Positions 24,703 through 34,651 of a DNA stretch of 64,000 bases are shown in pieces (the stretch's first letter is position 1; every line of letters begins with the position of its first letter). The notes beneath the pieces are model-generated. The model worked only from the letters and a program-made list of their open reading frames with translations, ran no database searches and was not told the DNA's origin. This DNA is from DASPSR01 sp035516175. GTDB taxonomy: Bacteria > Nitrospirota > UBA9217. The position numbers and the translations under genes were made by a program. The stretch is taken from the NCBI GenBank assembly GCA_035516175.1, contig DATJAO010000008.1:4692-68691 (forward strand), in the 5' to 3' direction.

Positions 24703-26505
24703 TCATTCCATACGATCTGGCGGTCGGCTCGCCCGGCTAAAAGGACCGCCTGCCAACATCTCCACCTGTTCATCGCTTAACATGGAATAAAGGTAGATCC
24801 CCAGCCCTTTTCCCCACCGTTCTCGAACATATTCCACCGAGCTTCGCAGCTGATCTGCCGGCTTCGGCTGCGGCAAGCCGCTCTTCCAGTCATGATTGGA
24901 AATCAACAGCACCAGCTTATGGGGGTCGCGAAACTGAGCCATTGCCAAATGATGACGCTCCACGTCAGGCGGATCGGCATACTCCATATCGAACACAACG
25001 TCCACGAGTCCGGAATTGGCCCAGCGCGCCTCCTGGCGCCCTTCCTGGTTCGGGTACGATTGAGGATTGCCGTCTACACTGAGGATACAACCGGGACGCA
25101 GCTCTCTGACGCGTTGACTTATTTCCCGCACAACCGCCTCTACCGCAGTGTCCTGCCATTCCTGAAGATGAGGTTCCAGAGTTCCGTCCGCATTGGGGTG
25201 GGCGACATCGTGAACCAGGTCACGGTCGTATCGTACCCGATAGTCGGTTACGCACGATGTACAACGGCAGGTCCCCATTGTTCTGATGTAATCGAGATTG
25301 ATGCCGTCAACCGGATAGCGTTTCGCCACATCAGTGATCAACCCGATGACGAAGCGTTGGAAGGCCGACCGGTGCAGATCAAAGGCATCGGCCGGCGTCG
25401 CCGCACTGAAAAACTCGCCATGTTCGCGGCTGAACTCCTTCTCCCTGAGGGTCACCGTCAACCAGGGGTGGACTTGGATGCCGTTTTCGTGGGCGATGCT
25501 GATCAGCCGCGCCAGGGGATCCCTGCCGGCAAACTGCTGGTTCCGAGCCGCTGCTATAAGGCTTGTCGGGTAGCGGGCGCCATTGCCATGCCAGACGCAG
25601 GGGATGTAGACATTAAAGCCGGCCTTCTTGATTCTCTGGATGATCTCCCGGGCCCCTTTCTCGGTCTGCCAGCCGATTCCCTCGTCGAAGATGGCCCGCC
25701 ACTCCGATAACGAGCCATCCTTGTGCACCGGTAATTCGCGCCGGACCGGTTTTTGGTGCTCATAGAGAGCACGAATTTCTTGATCGGTAAGGGTTCGTCG
25801 GACGAACGCCAGTTCAGCGAAATCAACATCGGCCCAGCGCCCGTTTGCGAGCGGAGTTCCCTGGTCTGAGCCGAGATAGAGCTCCTTTCCAGGTCGATAT
25901 CCCCCGGTATAGCGCGTATCCTGCGCCGCTAGTATCCCATTCACATAGAGTCGAATATATCCGGGGGTTCCGCTCTTCCAGACAGCGGTTAAATGAGTCC
26001 ACTCCCCTTTTTCATACCGGATCTTCCTGGCCATGTTGGAGTAATCCTGATTATTGCCGATTAGATAGGTAAGCCCGGCCCCGTTCGGCTCCCACCAGCC
26101 TCGGGAAAAGGTAAAATAGCCCATTTTACCGTCCTGCCAAGGGAAAGAAAGAAAAGTGTGTGATGCCTTGTCGCTCTCATCCCAGTGTGGACGGACCCAG
26201 AACGATACACACCCTGCTGCAGGGTCGATGAACCGAGCGGTATCGAGCGTCAGGAATTCTCCCTTGTTCAACCGGAGGACCGTCCCAAAAAAGCCGTCGG
26301 CAACTATGCTGCCGGGCTGTTTACGGATGGTTCCGACTATATTTTCGGGCAACTCCCCTTTCGGCAAGACCTGCATTGCGCCAGTGCCGGCGGGCAAGTC
26401 CCACGCGCCAGCCCACGCAGGGCCGCAGAAGGCTAGCAAAATCACGAGCAGTGGCAGCAAGCCGCCATATCCCAGCGCATAACTCACTGAACGAGAGACT
26501 CTCAT
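24703..26505 (-). CDS. Exported LamG plus glycoside-hydrolase-like (GHL10/DUF4015-type) protein
   Basis: 600 residues with a signal peptide (about 1-32, ending AWA). A LamG/concanavalin-like domain follows at about 55-250, with words such as SFWVRPHW and RLYVNGILAAQD. From about 290 comes a TIM-barrel domain resembling glycosyl-hydrolase-like families. In it GINLDYIRTMG marks a likely acid residue on strand 4, and a small CxCxxC cluster follows at once. It is probably a periplasmic or secreted polysaccharide-processing enzyme with a carbohydrate-binding N-terminal domain. Its place among glycosyltransferase genes suggests it acts on the product of this locus. Confidence 0.8.
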   Translation of the reverse strand: MRVSRSVSYALGYGGLLPLLVILLAFCGPAWAGAWDLPAGTGAMQVLPKGELPENIVGTIRKQPGSIVADGFFGTVLRLNKGEFLTLDTARFIDPAAGCVSFWVRPHWDESDKASHTFLSFPWQDGKMGYFTFSRGWWEPNGAGLTYLIGNNQDYSNMARKIRYEKGEWTHLTAVWKSGTPGYIRLYVNGILAAQDTRYTGGYRPGKELYLGSDQGTPLANGRWADVDFAELAFVRRTLTDQEIRALYEHQKPVRRELPVHKDGSLSEWRAIFDEGIGWQTEKGAREIIQRIKKAGFNVYIPCVWHGNGARYPTSLIAAARNQQFAGRDPLARLISIAHENGIQVHPWLTVTLREKEFSREHGEFFSAATPADAFDLHRSAFQRFVIGLITDVAKRYPVDGINLDYIRTMGTCRCTSCVTDYRVRYDRDLVHDVAHPNADGTLEPHLQEWQDTAVEAVVREISQRVRELRPGCILSVDGNPQSYPNQEGRQEARWANSGLVDVVFDMEYADPPDVERHHLAMAQFRDPHKLVLLISNHDWKSGLPQPKPADQLRSSVEYVRERWGKGLGIYLYSMLSDEQVEMLAGGPFSRASRPPDRME

Positions 26506-26511
26506 GTTGAT

Positions 26512-27684
26512 CTAGGTCTCCTGCTCGGTACGGTTGAGTGCACTGCGACTAAGCACCATCTTCAATTCCCTGGCCAACATCCTCCAGTCCAGAGCCTGTT
26601 CCGCCGACTTTCGGGCATTATCTCCCAGTCGGTGGCACAATGCCCGGTCGTCATAGAGTCTTACGATCTGCTTCTCCATTTCTTCCCACGACTCCGCCAC
26701 CAGTCCGCAGTCCCAGGCAGTCAGGAACTTACGCGTATGCCCCAGATTCGTCGACAGAATCGGAATTCCGGCAGCCGCATACGTGGCGAGTTTGCTTATT
26801 GAGACCCTACTCCACCAATCACTGACGGGATAGGGGATGATCCCTGCATCCGCGCGGTTAGACAATATCTCCATATATTCCCGATAAGTGAGCCCGGTGA
26901 GCACTTTCAGCCAGGACCGGTTCGGCAGGTCCAGTGTCCCGTCCAGCCGTCCACAGCAGAGCAGCTCGACAGGGCGGATCGCATTTACCTTTTCGATACA
27001 GGAAAATAGTTCCCGAGCTCCTCTGTCGACCGAAAGGACGCCCCCGTAACAGATTGCGAAACCTGCGTGGTGCGGCCTCCGCGCAACAGGTCGGACCTCG
27101 GCGACGTTCAACCCCATCGGAATGACGTGGAATGCCTGAATATCGAGTTGATGTTGCGTTTGCAGGTACTCTCCCATTTCAGGGGCATTCGTGATGACAT
27201 GTTCCGCCGAGCGGAGCAACGCCTTTTCCTGGATGCGCCGCAAAAACAGCATGACCCTCTTTTTCACTCCGCTGCCTACGAACATATCGATCATCATAAG
27301 GGGTGGGTCGATGAAATCAACGACGACTCGCACCATCCCGGTCGCTTTCATTGCTCGTAGCAGCAAAACTGTAACTGCCGAAGTAACGAAGGCACTGGTC
27401 CTCAACAAGGGATAGGCAATGACCAACGTCGTCTGCCGCTTCCCGAAACAGGCCCGCATTAGCTCACTCATCAAGAAACAAACGATCGTACTGCTGCTCG
27501 TTATTAGTTCGTCTCCTTTTTTTTCGCGTAGGCAGGAGTCAGCCAGAGAATACCAGGCCGTCCGAAACGATGCGTCTCCATCCTGGAACAGCTTCCCGTA
27601 CAGACCTTTATATCTCTCGCACCACGGCCCCAGACCCGATGTTTCATTCGGGTAAAATTCGGTTATGAAGGTGAGCCGTTTCAT
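26512..27684 (-). CDS. GT4-family glycosyltransferase
   Basis: 390 residues, with an N-terminus MKRLTFITEFYPNETSGLG typical of GT-B enzymes. The C-terminal donor-binding half contains FAICYGGVLSVDRGARELF, and then ISKLATYAAAGIPILSTN in place of the usual E-x7-E loop. Its first 41 bases overlap the 3' end of the double-length glycosyltransferase gene, so the two are probably translationally coupled. A role in assembling the repeat unit is inferred from family and context. Confidence 0.85.
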   Translation of the reverse strand: MKRLTFITEFYPNETSGLGPWCERYKGLYGKLFQDGDASFRTAWYSLADSCLREKKGDELITSSSTIVCFLMSELMRACFGKRQTTLVIAYPLLRTSAFVTSAVTVLLLRAMKATGMVRVVVDFIDPPLMMIDMFVGSGVKKRVMLFLRRIQEKALLRSAEHVITNAPEMGEYLQTQHQLDIQAFHVIPMGLNVAEVRPVARRPHHAGFAICYGGVLSVDRGARELFSCIEKVNAIRPVELLCCGRLDGTLDLPNRSWLKVLTGLTYREYMEILSNRADAGIIPYPVSDWWSRVSISKLATYAAAGIPILSTNLGHTRKFLTAWDCGLVAESWEEMEKQIVRLYDDRALCHRLGDNARKSAEQALDWRMLARELKMVLSRSALNRTEQET

Positions 27685-30031
27685 GGGGATTTTTCATTCC
27701 TCCCTGTTTAGTTACGAGTCTGTGCAACGAGTTGATGATCATGTCGTTCTTTACCCGGCAATCGAAGCGCTCGTCATACCGCGCTGCATTCAGGGCAAGA
27801 GTAGTGCGCAGTTGCTTATCCCGATACAGTAGGAGGATTTTCTCCGCCAGGTCGCGGGCATCACCCGCGCGAAACAGCAGGCCGCTGACACCGTGCTCGA
27901 TGATGCGCCTGATACCCGCGATATTTGAGGCAACCACCGGTCGCCCCAGTGAAAAGTACTCCAGAACCTTTATCGGATAGGTCTGGGCCAGGTCAGGCAC
28001 GTCTTTAAACGGCACTACGCAGACCGTAGTGCCCCTTATGATCTCAAAAAGTTTATCATGCTCGACATAATCGATGAACCTGACCCGTGTTAAGCCCTGC
28101 AATTTTGTGACCTGTACCCTAACATGTGGCGGAATTTGGCCGATAATAGTCAGCACAAGGCCGGGAATCACGTCTTTCAGAAGGGTGAATGCATCAGCCA
28201 GCGTATCCAGCCCCATTTGCAGCGTATAACTGCTCCGCATGCACAGTATTGAAAAATCATTGTGGGGATAATTATCGACGGCCAGTTGAAGAGAGTTGTT
28301 CTCCTGAGAGATTGCATTGAAACAGAGAAGCATCTTCTCGTCCGGAATACCGAAATAGTGAAGTTCAAAATCAGGAATAATTGAGACAATGAACCCGTCT
28401 GCTGAACGGTAAGCGTATTTCATGACGCTGCGGATCAGTCGCAAATGCAAAAAGTGCATTATCCCTCGGCCTCGCTCAACACGTATCGGGATATCCCACA
28501 CATCCACAACCCAACGGCACCGGGTCAGCAGCCTGGCAAAAAGCCCGCATACCCCCAGGAAGGAAGGCCCGCTAATCACAATATCAACGCGGCCATTCTT
28601 TCTTTTCCTTAAAAAAAACAAAACGGCATGGACTATGTACGACGTGTTTCCAGGCCGCGGGGAATTTAGCACAGCGGTCCCTGTCGGGACTGCGCTGGAA
28701 TAGTCAGCTCCATATGGAGCCAGTATGGTAAGGTTTGTCTTACGGCTCAGGAAGTAGGCGCGCTGATAATAGTTCATGTTCGCATCGCCGGGTTTCGGTC
28801 GTGCGGGACAGACAAATACTACGTTCAGCCCGTTTTGCGACGTTCCCTCCCCGGAGACGTCGCCGGATGAGCATATATTTTCGCATATTTTGATCAACCT
28901 ATCCACGATACACTGGTTTTTTAATTTACCATCGAATTTCTCGTTGTATACTTTAGCGTTCGTAGAAATATACTTTCTTAACTTTTCGTTATGTATCAAT
29001 GTTTCGATTTTTTCTGCAAGCTCAATATGATTTCCTGGCGTGAACAATAACCCGTTGTAGCCATCATCAATCATTTCAGATATTCCTTTGATACGAGCAG
29101 CTACCAGGATTTTCCCCTGGGTAAGATATTCCATTACCTTCGCTGGATATGTCTGAGCTAAATCCTCAACATCTCTCCAAGGAATAACGCAACAATCGAC
29201 TTCATTAATCAACTTCATGAGTTCGGGATGTTTCATAAATCCGGTGAAAGTAACACGCGTCGATGCCCTTAATGTAGTTATCGATTTTTCGACGTCCTCA
29301 TCTATAGTTCCTACTATCCATAATCTTATATTGGGAATTTTTTTTTCCAGAATGCTGAAGGCATCGCCAAGTACATCAAGACCCATATTTCTGTTATGAT
29401 TGCTCCTCATACACAACAACCGGAATGGCAAATTCTCATTTTTGGGCTGATAATCAGGAGGATTTTCAGGCACACATATTGTAGTTTGCCACTGCAGTAT
29501 CTTTTCTTGTGGGACTCGAAAATATCTGAACCCCATATCCGGCCTGATGCCCACAATAAAGAGATCGGCCGAACGATAAAGATGGCGGAAAAGCGCCTTG
29601 GTCAGCTGGTTTTTCAGCAGCTTGAAGGGCTTGGTGCCGAGATAGCGTAAAGGGATGTCCCAGACGTCAACCACCCAAGGCAGCGCAAATGCCACCTTGG
29701 CCACGAAACCGACTAGGCCGATTACAGACGGCTCGGTAATTACCACCACAGCTGGCCGCCGATTTTTTTTCATGCTCAACCAGCGGATAGCTTCAATTAT
29801 CACCCCCATTTTGCCGGGGAAACAGCTATTGACCACGACTGTTCCGATATCGGCATGCTCAGAGAAATCTGCCCCTTTTGGACAAATAACGATCAGCTCC
29901 GTAATCCGGCTCAGAAAATGAACCCGCATAATGTGTTCGAAATTTTTCCCTTCACGTCCTAGGGAGCTTGTGATGAATATGACTCTGGGTGGATTTTTCA
30001 TATTCCGTTCTACGTTTCTTTTTACGGCCAT
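27644..30031 (-). CDS. Double-length glycosyltransferase made of two homologous GT4 modules
   Basis: 795 residues formed by two similar GT-B units of about 390 residues each. The word WVVDVWDIP occurs at 119-127 and again at 507-515, and DLAQTYP occurs at 290-296 and 680-686. Each half also has a matching CMRS-x-M-G-L-D block. A short Ser/Gly-rich linker lies near 385-400. This looks like an in-frame tandem gene duplication that fused; one protein could catalyse two consecutive additions. The start at 30031 has a distant AGGA; the ATG at 30001 is an alternative. Base composition is visibly AT-richer than in the flanking genes. Confidence 0.88.
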   Translation of the reverse strand: MAVKRNVERNMKNPPRVIFITSSLGREGKNFEHIMRVHFLSRITELIVICPKGADFSEHADIGTVVVNSCFPGKMGVIIEAIRWLSMKKNRRPAVVVITEPSVIGLVGFVAKVAFALPWVVDVWDIPLRYLGTKPFKLLKNQLTKALFRHLYRSADLFIVGIRPDMGFRYFRVPQEKILQWQTTICVPENPPDYQPKNENLPFRLLCMRSNHNRNMGLDVLGDAFSILEKKIPNIRLWIVGTIDEDVEKSITTLRASTRVTFTGFMKHPELMKLINEVDCCVIPWRDVEDLAQTYPAKVMEYLTQGKILVAARIKGISEMIDDGYNGLLFTPGNHIELAEKIETLIHNEKLRKYISTNAKVYNEKFDGKLKNQCIVDRLIKICENICSSGDVSGEGTSQNGLNVVFVCPARPKPGDANMNYYQRAYFLSRKTNLTILAPYGADYSSAVPTGTAVLNSPRPGNTSYIVHAVLFFLRKRKNGRVDIVISGPSFLGVCGLFARLLTRCRWVVDVWDIPIRVERGRGIMHFLHLRLIRSVMKYAYRSADGFIVSIIPDFELHYFGIPDEKMLLCFNAISQENNSLQLAVDNYPHNDFSILCMRSSYTLQMGLDTLADAFTLLKDVIPGLVLTIIGQIPPHVRVQVTKLQGLTRVRFIDYVEHDKLFEIIRGTTVCVVPFKDVPDLAQTYPIKVLEYFSLGRPVVASNIAGIRRIIEHGVSGLLFRAGDARDLAEKILLLYRDKQLRTTLALNAARYDERFDCRVKNDMIINSLHRLVTKQGGMKNPHETAHLHNRILPE

Positions 30032-30383
30032 TTATAAATTATATTTTCCTGATCGCTGCATTTTTCGCCTATTTTGAGCGCACCCCTGCCGTGAGGATTG
30101 GTTTATGATCGGCGGTCCGTTTTCTTCCATCGCGTCGTATGAATTCTGCCGATCAGCAGACTGGCCATATGCGGATGTTATACGCAAGCGCGCTCCGGCA
30201 AATCTTCGCATCGAAAATGCGCCTTCTTTTTCGATAAGTTGAGAGAGAAAATATAGACTCTAACCAGTAATTTGAACTGTTCATTATGGCCATTTACTAA
30301 AGGTAGCAATTTAAAGTGCTTTCTCTTCCAGAGCATTGCCTGTGAGTCTTCAATTTTCAGCAACTCATTCTCCTTGTAGACGT
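30032..30383. other. Gap of 352 bases with one doubtful small frame
   Basis: It contains a minus-strand frame at 30178-30363 (61 codons, TTG start) with a good AAGGAG six bases upstream, located 20 bases after the acyltransferase stop. The peptide begins LKIEDSQAMLW and is basic, with no domain I recognise. It may be a small gene or the remnant of one. Nothing else is visible. Confidence 0.3.
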
Positions 30384-31430
30384 TTATGTCGTAATCTTAT
30401 CCAGTATGGGCATGTGGGGGAAAACCTCTCTTTTTACGAATATTGGAACTATCAGTCCTGCCGATAAAAGTAAAAGAGCAATCCATATGAAATTTTCACC
30501 ATCCAATGTAGTAAATTTGAGCAAAATCGCTTTTACTAAACCCATGCTTATAGTGTTCATAAGATATATCGGAAAAGAAAATAATCCCAGTGTGTTCAAT
30601 ATCCTGAATGATGACGTAACCGGGAGCCTTACGAAAGCATGAATGGCAGGAATCGCGATTAGACCAAGCCAGGTTGCATCTCTATCAGGATGCAAAATGA
30701 AAAGACCGACCGCAAAAACACCCAGCCATAACCAGCGAAACTCATCGATGGCAAAGATATATCGTGTCCACGATGATACGATTACCCCTCCTAGAACAAA
30801 ATACAATAGATGATAAAAAACCTCATGCATTGCAAAAATATGGGGTACCGGCACAAAATGTATGATGAATGCCAATAAAAAGATGATCCATAGTTTGCGG
30901 GCTGTCACCAGCATAAGGAGAGGAACCAAAGCATTTAACAGAAACAGAGCGTAAATGTACCAAAGGAATGAAGCAGCGCTGCTATCCGTTGGAACATAAA
31001 AGACCTTGAGTATTTCACAAAACGATTTAGGCGGATTATCGACATAGAAAAAATGCATTGCCAAGACTTTTCCTATTGCTACTATTATAGAAAACAAAAA
31101 AAATGCGGGCATCAGTCGCATAAACTTTTTTCTGATAAAGCTTAAATAATCTTTCACGGAAGAGATGTCTGGACAGGTCAGAAAGAATACAACTCCGCTC
31201 AGGAACATGAAAAATGACATATGGAAGCTATATATATATTCTCTAAGCGTCTGATACCATGCAGCCTCGGCAGGAATTCCGACGGCGACAATATGCCCGG
31301 TAACAACGAGGAATATGGCTATCCCTTTTCCTCTATCTATATCCTCAAGCCTCTTTTTCCCCATCAACAATACATTATAACGAATATGGAAATTTGCTAA
31401 CAACCCGACCAGCCTATACTTGTCGAACAT
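30384..31430 (-). CDS. Acyltransferase 3 family membrane O-acyltransferase
   Basis: 348 residues with about ten hydrophobic segments. The opening block RLEDIDRGKGIAIFLVVTGHIV has the conserved Arg and His of acyltransferase 3 proteins such as OafA and NolL. It probably acetylates or otherwise acylates a sugar of the polysaccharide at the inner membrane. GAGG sits about nine bases upstream of the ATG at 31430; an internal ATG at 31364 begins right at the conserved block but lacks a clear ribosome-binding site. The gene is AT-rich compared with galE or the dehydrogenase gene, which hints at separate acquisition. Confidence 0.88.
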   Translation of the reverse strand: MFDKYRLVGLLANFHIRYNVLLMGKKRLEDIDRGKGIAIFLVVTGHIVAVGIPAEAAWYQTLREYIYSFHMSFFMFLSGVVFFLTCPDISSVKDYLSFIRKKFMRLMPAFFLFSIIVAIGKVLAMHFFYVDNPPKSFCEILKVFYVPTDSSAASFLWYIYALFLLNALVPLLMLVTARKLWIIFLLAFIIHFVPVPHIFAMHEVFYHLLYFVLGGVIVSSWTRYIFAIDEFRWLWLGVFAVGLFILHPDRDATWLGLIAIPAIHAFVRLPVTSSFRILNTLGLFSFPIYLMNTISMGLVKAILLKFTTLDGENFIWIALLLLSAGLIVPIFVKREVFPHMPILDKITT

Positions 31431-31462
31431 TTCATTCCATCCTCTTTAATCCGATGGCAGGT

Positions 31463-32821
31463 TCAGGCTGTAATTTCGACAACCTTTTTTCTATTGAGTT
31501 GTGACCTGTATACTAAAAATAAAACGAGCGCACTCTGGAACAGGTAGGCAATGAGCCGAGCAGCGACGAGACCAGCAGCCCCCCGATCAATTAGCAGCTC
31601 AGTCATTATAATAAAGAGGAGGGCCCAGCAAAGATTCAGGAAAAAAGCAATCCAGAGACGCCCCTCAGCATTCAGCGACTGACTGACTGGGGACACTATC
31701 GCCACAAGTCCTGCGGTTACAATGGAGATAACCAGCACCGGCCAAGCAGGAGCAAAGCCGGCTCCATAGAGTGACAGCAGCCAGGGACTCGCAATTGATA
31801 TAACCAGAACCAGTGGCACAACCACAAAGGCATTAGCCAACACCGTTATTTTCAGTATCCGGCGTGAACGGGCGTTGTCGCCGGCCCCTACCGACTCCGC
31901 CAGCATCGGTAAGACTACCTGCCCCAGAAGGCCGGGGAGGAACATAACTAGGCCGAACCACTGGTTGGTGGCATTGAAGATCCCCATCTGGGCATAACCG
32001 CCGGGTTTATTTACGAGTATAGCACTGCAAACCCATCCAACCGGCCCGAACAGTGTACTTGCCAGAACCGCAGGCAGGCTGAAGCTTTTGAGAACCGCCA
32101 GCTCCCGCCAGACGCCTGTAAAACTGAAAGGCACACCAGCCTTGGCTGCTTCTCGTCTCACCGCCAGATGGGTAACCAGCCAGCCAAACGCGCCGCTCGC
32201 TACCAGTGACCAAACCGCTCCGTACAGACCACCGAGGAGAACACCGCATACCATGAAGATAAAAGTTGCGATGCCCGACTGCAGATTAACCCATGCAATG
32301 GTCCTGAACGCATGGAATCCGGCGAGTGAGCCTGTCTGTGCACCATTCAGTGAGATCAGGAAGAAATACAACGCGCTTATCCGCAACAGACTGCTAAGAT
32401 GTGGGGCAGCCAGGGTTTGTGATGCCACCCATGGGGCGAAAATAGCCAGGCATACGGCCAACAACATGCTTGAAGCAAATGACACGATGCCGGACAGGGC
32501 CATTATTCGGCCGGCCCGCTCTGAGTCTTTTTCGCGGTTTTCGGCAATGTGCTTGGTGGCCGTTAGGCCGAGGCCGTAGGCAATAATGGCACTCAGGCTC
32601 ACTACAGTGCCCTGAATAATACCGAATTCTCCAAAACCTTCCTTGCCCAGACGTCGTGCCAACAGAATAGCAGCAAGAAGCGAGAGTCCGCGGGCCGAAA
32701 GTGTGCCGACCAAACTCCAGAAAGTCCCGCTGGCTAGACGGTAACCGAGGGGAGATACCCGGACACGGGCCACAAACAGGGCAACGAATGGCGGCATATA
32801 ACGAATAAACAGCGTCTTCAC
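31463..32821 (-). CDS. Wzx-type polysaccharide flippase
   Basis: 452 residues with about twelve to fourteen membrane segments and no catalytic motif. The start region (GTFWSLVGTLSARGLSLLAAILLARRLGKEGFGEFG) is typical of the polysaccharide-transport flippase family. It would flip the undecaprenyl-linked repeat unit to the periplasm, where the Wzy-like protein acts. It starts with GTG, with GGAG about eleven bases upstream. It is the only flippase in the window, which fits a Wzx/Wzy-dependent pathway. Confidence 0.9.
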   Translation of the reverse strand: MKTLFIRYMPPFVALFVARVRVSPLGYRLASGTFWSLVGTLSARGLSLLAAILLARRLGKEGFGEFGIIQGTVVSLSAIIAYGLGLTATKHIAENREKDSERAGRIMALSGIVSFASSMLLAVCLAIFAPWVASQTLAAPHLSSLLRISALYFFLISLNGAQTGSLAGFHAFRTIAWVNLQSGIATFIFMVCGVLLGGLYGAVWSLVASGAFGWLVTHLAVRREAAKAGVPFSFTGVWRELAVLKSFSLPAVLASTLFGPVGWVCSAILVNKPGGYAQMGIFNATNQWFGLVMFLPGLLGQVVLPMLAESVGAGDNARSRRILKITVLANAFVVVPLVLVISIASPWLLSLYGAGFAPAWPVLVISIVTAGLVAIVSPVSQSLNAEGRLWIAFFLNLCWALLFIIMTELLIDRGAAGLVAARLIAYLFQSALVLFLVYRSQLNRKKVVEITA

Positions 32822-32845
32822 TTTGTTATCTTCTCCGTTCTCCGC

Positions 32846-33523
32846 CTAGGCGTATCGAGAGAAATTCGCCGCAGGTCGCGTGAGGCCCGTTTCGCCGAAT
32901 AGGAATTGAAGCTTGTCGTGCGCCATAATCTCATAAGCAAAAAACCAGCATATTTTCACCGATTCTGAAAGCATCCAGTAAATCCGCTGTTTGACCTGGA
33001 ACAGTTTACCATCAGGTGTTTCCACTCGTGCCGGAATACAGGCAATGGCATATTTTGCATCACCGAAAACCCTTTGGGCTATTAGCCTGATTCGTCGCAT
33101 ATGATACTCAGAACTAACGAAGACAGCAGATTTCAAACCATAGTCATCCATGAGTCTCTTTGCAGCCAATATCTCGACATGGGTATCTTCAAAGTACGGT
33201 TTATAGGAGAGTCTTTTCCTCCGGTCATAAAACAGCGCAATCTCTTCGTCGGTGATTCCTTTGATATCTGAGAGTTGCTTTGCGGTGACAGGGAATACCT
33301 TCATGTAGGCCGGGACGATCAAATACCGAGCCCTGCATTCGACGGCAACCTGGCAGGCTTTCCGCCGGCGCGCAACAAATTCTGGACCAACTAAGAGAAT
33401 CACGGCATCCGCAGGACGGGGCGAATCGGAATAGGCTAGATACCCCGGCAGGAGCAGAAGAATGACCAGCGCCAGCAGGAGGAGGATCGACAGAAGATAG
33501 CGTATAACTTTTTTTTCTCTCAC
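32846..33523 (-). CDS. YdcF/SanA-like DUF218 membrane-anchored protein
   Basis: 225 residues. One N-terminal membrane segment (about 8-30) precedes a DUF218 domain with PADAVILLVGPE, EDTHVEILAAKRLMDD and VSSEYHMRRI, the usual conserved acidic and basic residues. DUF218 proteins such as ElyC and SanA are linked to undecaprenyl-carrier and envelope homeostasis; the biochemical activity is unsettled. A decayed second copy lies at 36172-36760, suggesting that this function was once duplicated in the locus. The start is GTG and its ribosome-binding site is weak. Confidence 0.82.
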   Translation of the reverse strand: MREKKVIRYLLSILLLLALVILLLLPGYLAYSDSPRPADAVILLVGPEFVARRRKACQVAVECRARYLIVPAYMKVFPVTAKQLSDIKGITDEEIALFYDRRKRLSYKPYFEDTHVEILAAKRLMDDYGLKSAVFVSSEYHMRRIRLIAQRVFGDAKYAIACIPARVETPDGKLFQVKQRIYWMLSESVKICWFFAYEIMAHDKLQFLFGETGLTRPAANFSRYA

Positions 33524-33682
33524 TTGATCGATCGCCGATCCTGTAGCTTTTTTACGATTCCATCAAGCAGGTCATGCAACACGGACAAACCGTAAATATC
33601 TCTATTCAGAGAAATGACCAAACGGGCGCATGATATGCTCTTGTTTCGTTACGATATAATGAATACTTGCTGTCAGCGTAAA

Positions 33683-34651
33683 CTATAGCCACAGGTCACG
33701 TAGGGCACTCGTATATCCAGTTGAAAACCGGTTGTACCGAAATAGCAAGAATTCCCTGCCTACCGGTATGACTCTGAGCATCCGCTGACGGGGCAGATTG
33801 GCCCTGAACAGCATGTGCCGGATCTTATGCCTGATCAAATGCACAAGTGTATCATTCCCGCCGACCCTGGCTATGATATGCCGATAGGCGACATCATATT
33901 TCTCCGCCCAAACGTTGAACACGTCAAACCCGAAACGCCTTGCACCGTCTGCTAATACCCGGAATGTCTTTTCTCTTGCTCCCACTTGATTGTGTTGATG
34001 TTGCCGGTAAAGCAGCAAAGGATCTTCAATCAGGCCCACACGCGCGACAGCGGAGACAATCAGGGCTAGCCACTCGTCATGGAGCCAGGAATCCGGAAAA
34101 GGGAGCAGCAAGTCGAGGTATCTCCTAGAAAACGCCATCGTCGCCCCGGTAACGACATTGTTCTTGAGGATGACCCTGAAACCGTCGCCACGGCGAACCC
34201 TGCGCTGCAAATCGCCGGTAAACCGCACTTGCTGCCAAAGCCTGAAATCCAGAGGCCGCTTCTTCGCATCAACTACTTCTGCATCGCTGAAAACCAGCCC
34301 CAATGGCGGATTCCAAACGAATTCCTTTTCGATAGATGCGAGCTTATGGCAAAGCCAGACATCATCCTGGTCCGAACATACGATAATATCGCCGGAACAG
34401 TTCATAAACGCCTTTTCAAAGTTCTTGGTGATCCCCAGGTTCTCCTCATTAATGATCAGCTTCACGGGGAAACCGGCTGCTTTCGCAAATTCACGAACTA
34501 ATTGGACGGAACCATCCTCGGAACCATCGTCCACGACAACCAGTTCGTCGGGCCGGCGACCCTGCCGGGCAATGCTTTCAAGCTGCTCGCCGAGGAACGC
34601 CTCGCCATTATAACTACACAGGGCAACGCTGATCTTTAATGGCTGCGCCAC
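33683..34651 (-). CDS. GT2-family glycosyltransferase
   Basis: 322 residues with a GT-A fold: ISVALCSYNGEAFLGEQLESI at the start, VVDDGSEDGS, then the metal-binding CSDQDDVW near 93-100 and an acceptor-side WLHDEWLAL near 187. It resembles rhamnosyltransferase-type GT2 enzymes. It starts with GTG just after a GAGGGGGG ribosome-binding site. It probably adds one sugar of the repeat unit at the cytoplasmic face. Specificity cannot be read from sequence. Confidence 0.9.
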   Translation of the reverse strand: MAQPLKISVALCSYNGEAFLGEQLESIARQGRRPDELVVVDDGSEDGSVQLVREFAKAAGFPVKLIINEENLGITKNFEKAFMNCSGDIIVCSDQDDVWLCHKLASIEKEFVWNPPLGLVFSDAEVVDAKKRPLDFRLWQQVRFTGDLQRRVRRGDGFRVILKNNVVTGATMAFSRRYLDLLLPFPDSWLHDEWLALIVSAVARVGLIEDPLLLYRQHQHNQVGAREKTFRVLADGARRFGFDVFNVWAEKYDVAYRHIIARVGGNDTLVHLIRHKIRHMLFRANLPRQRMLRVIPVGREFLLFRYNRFSTGYTSALRDLWL

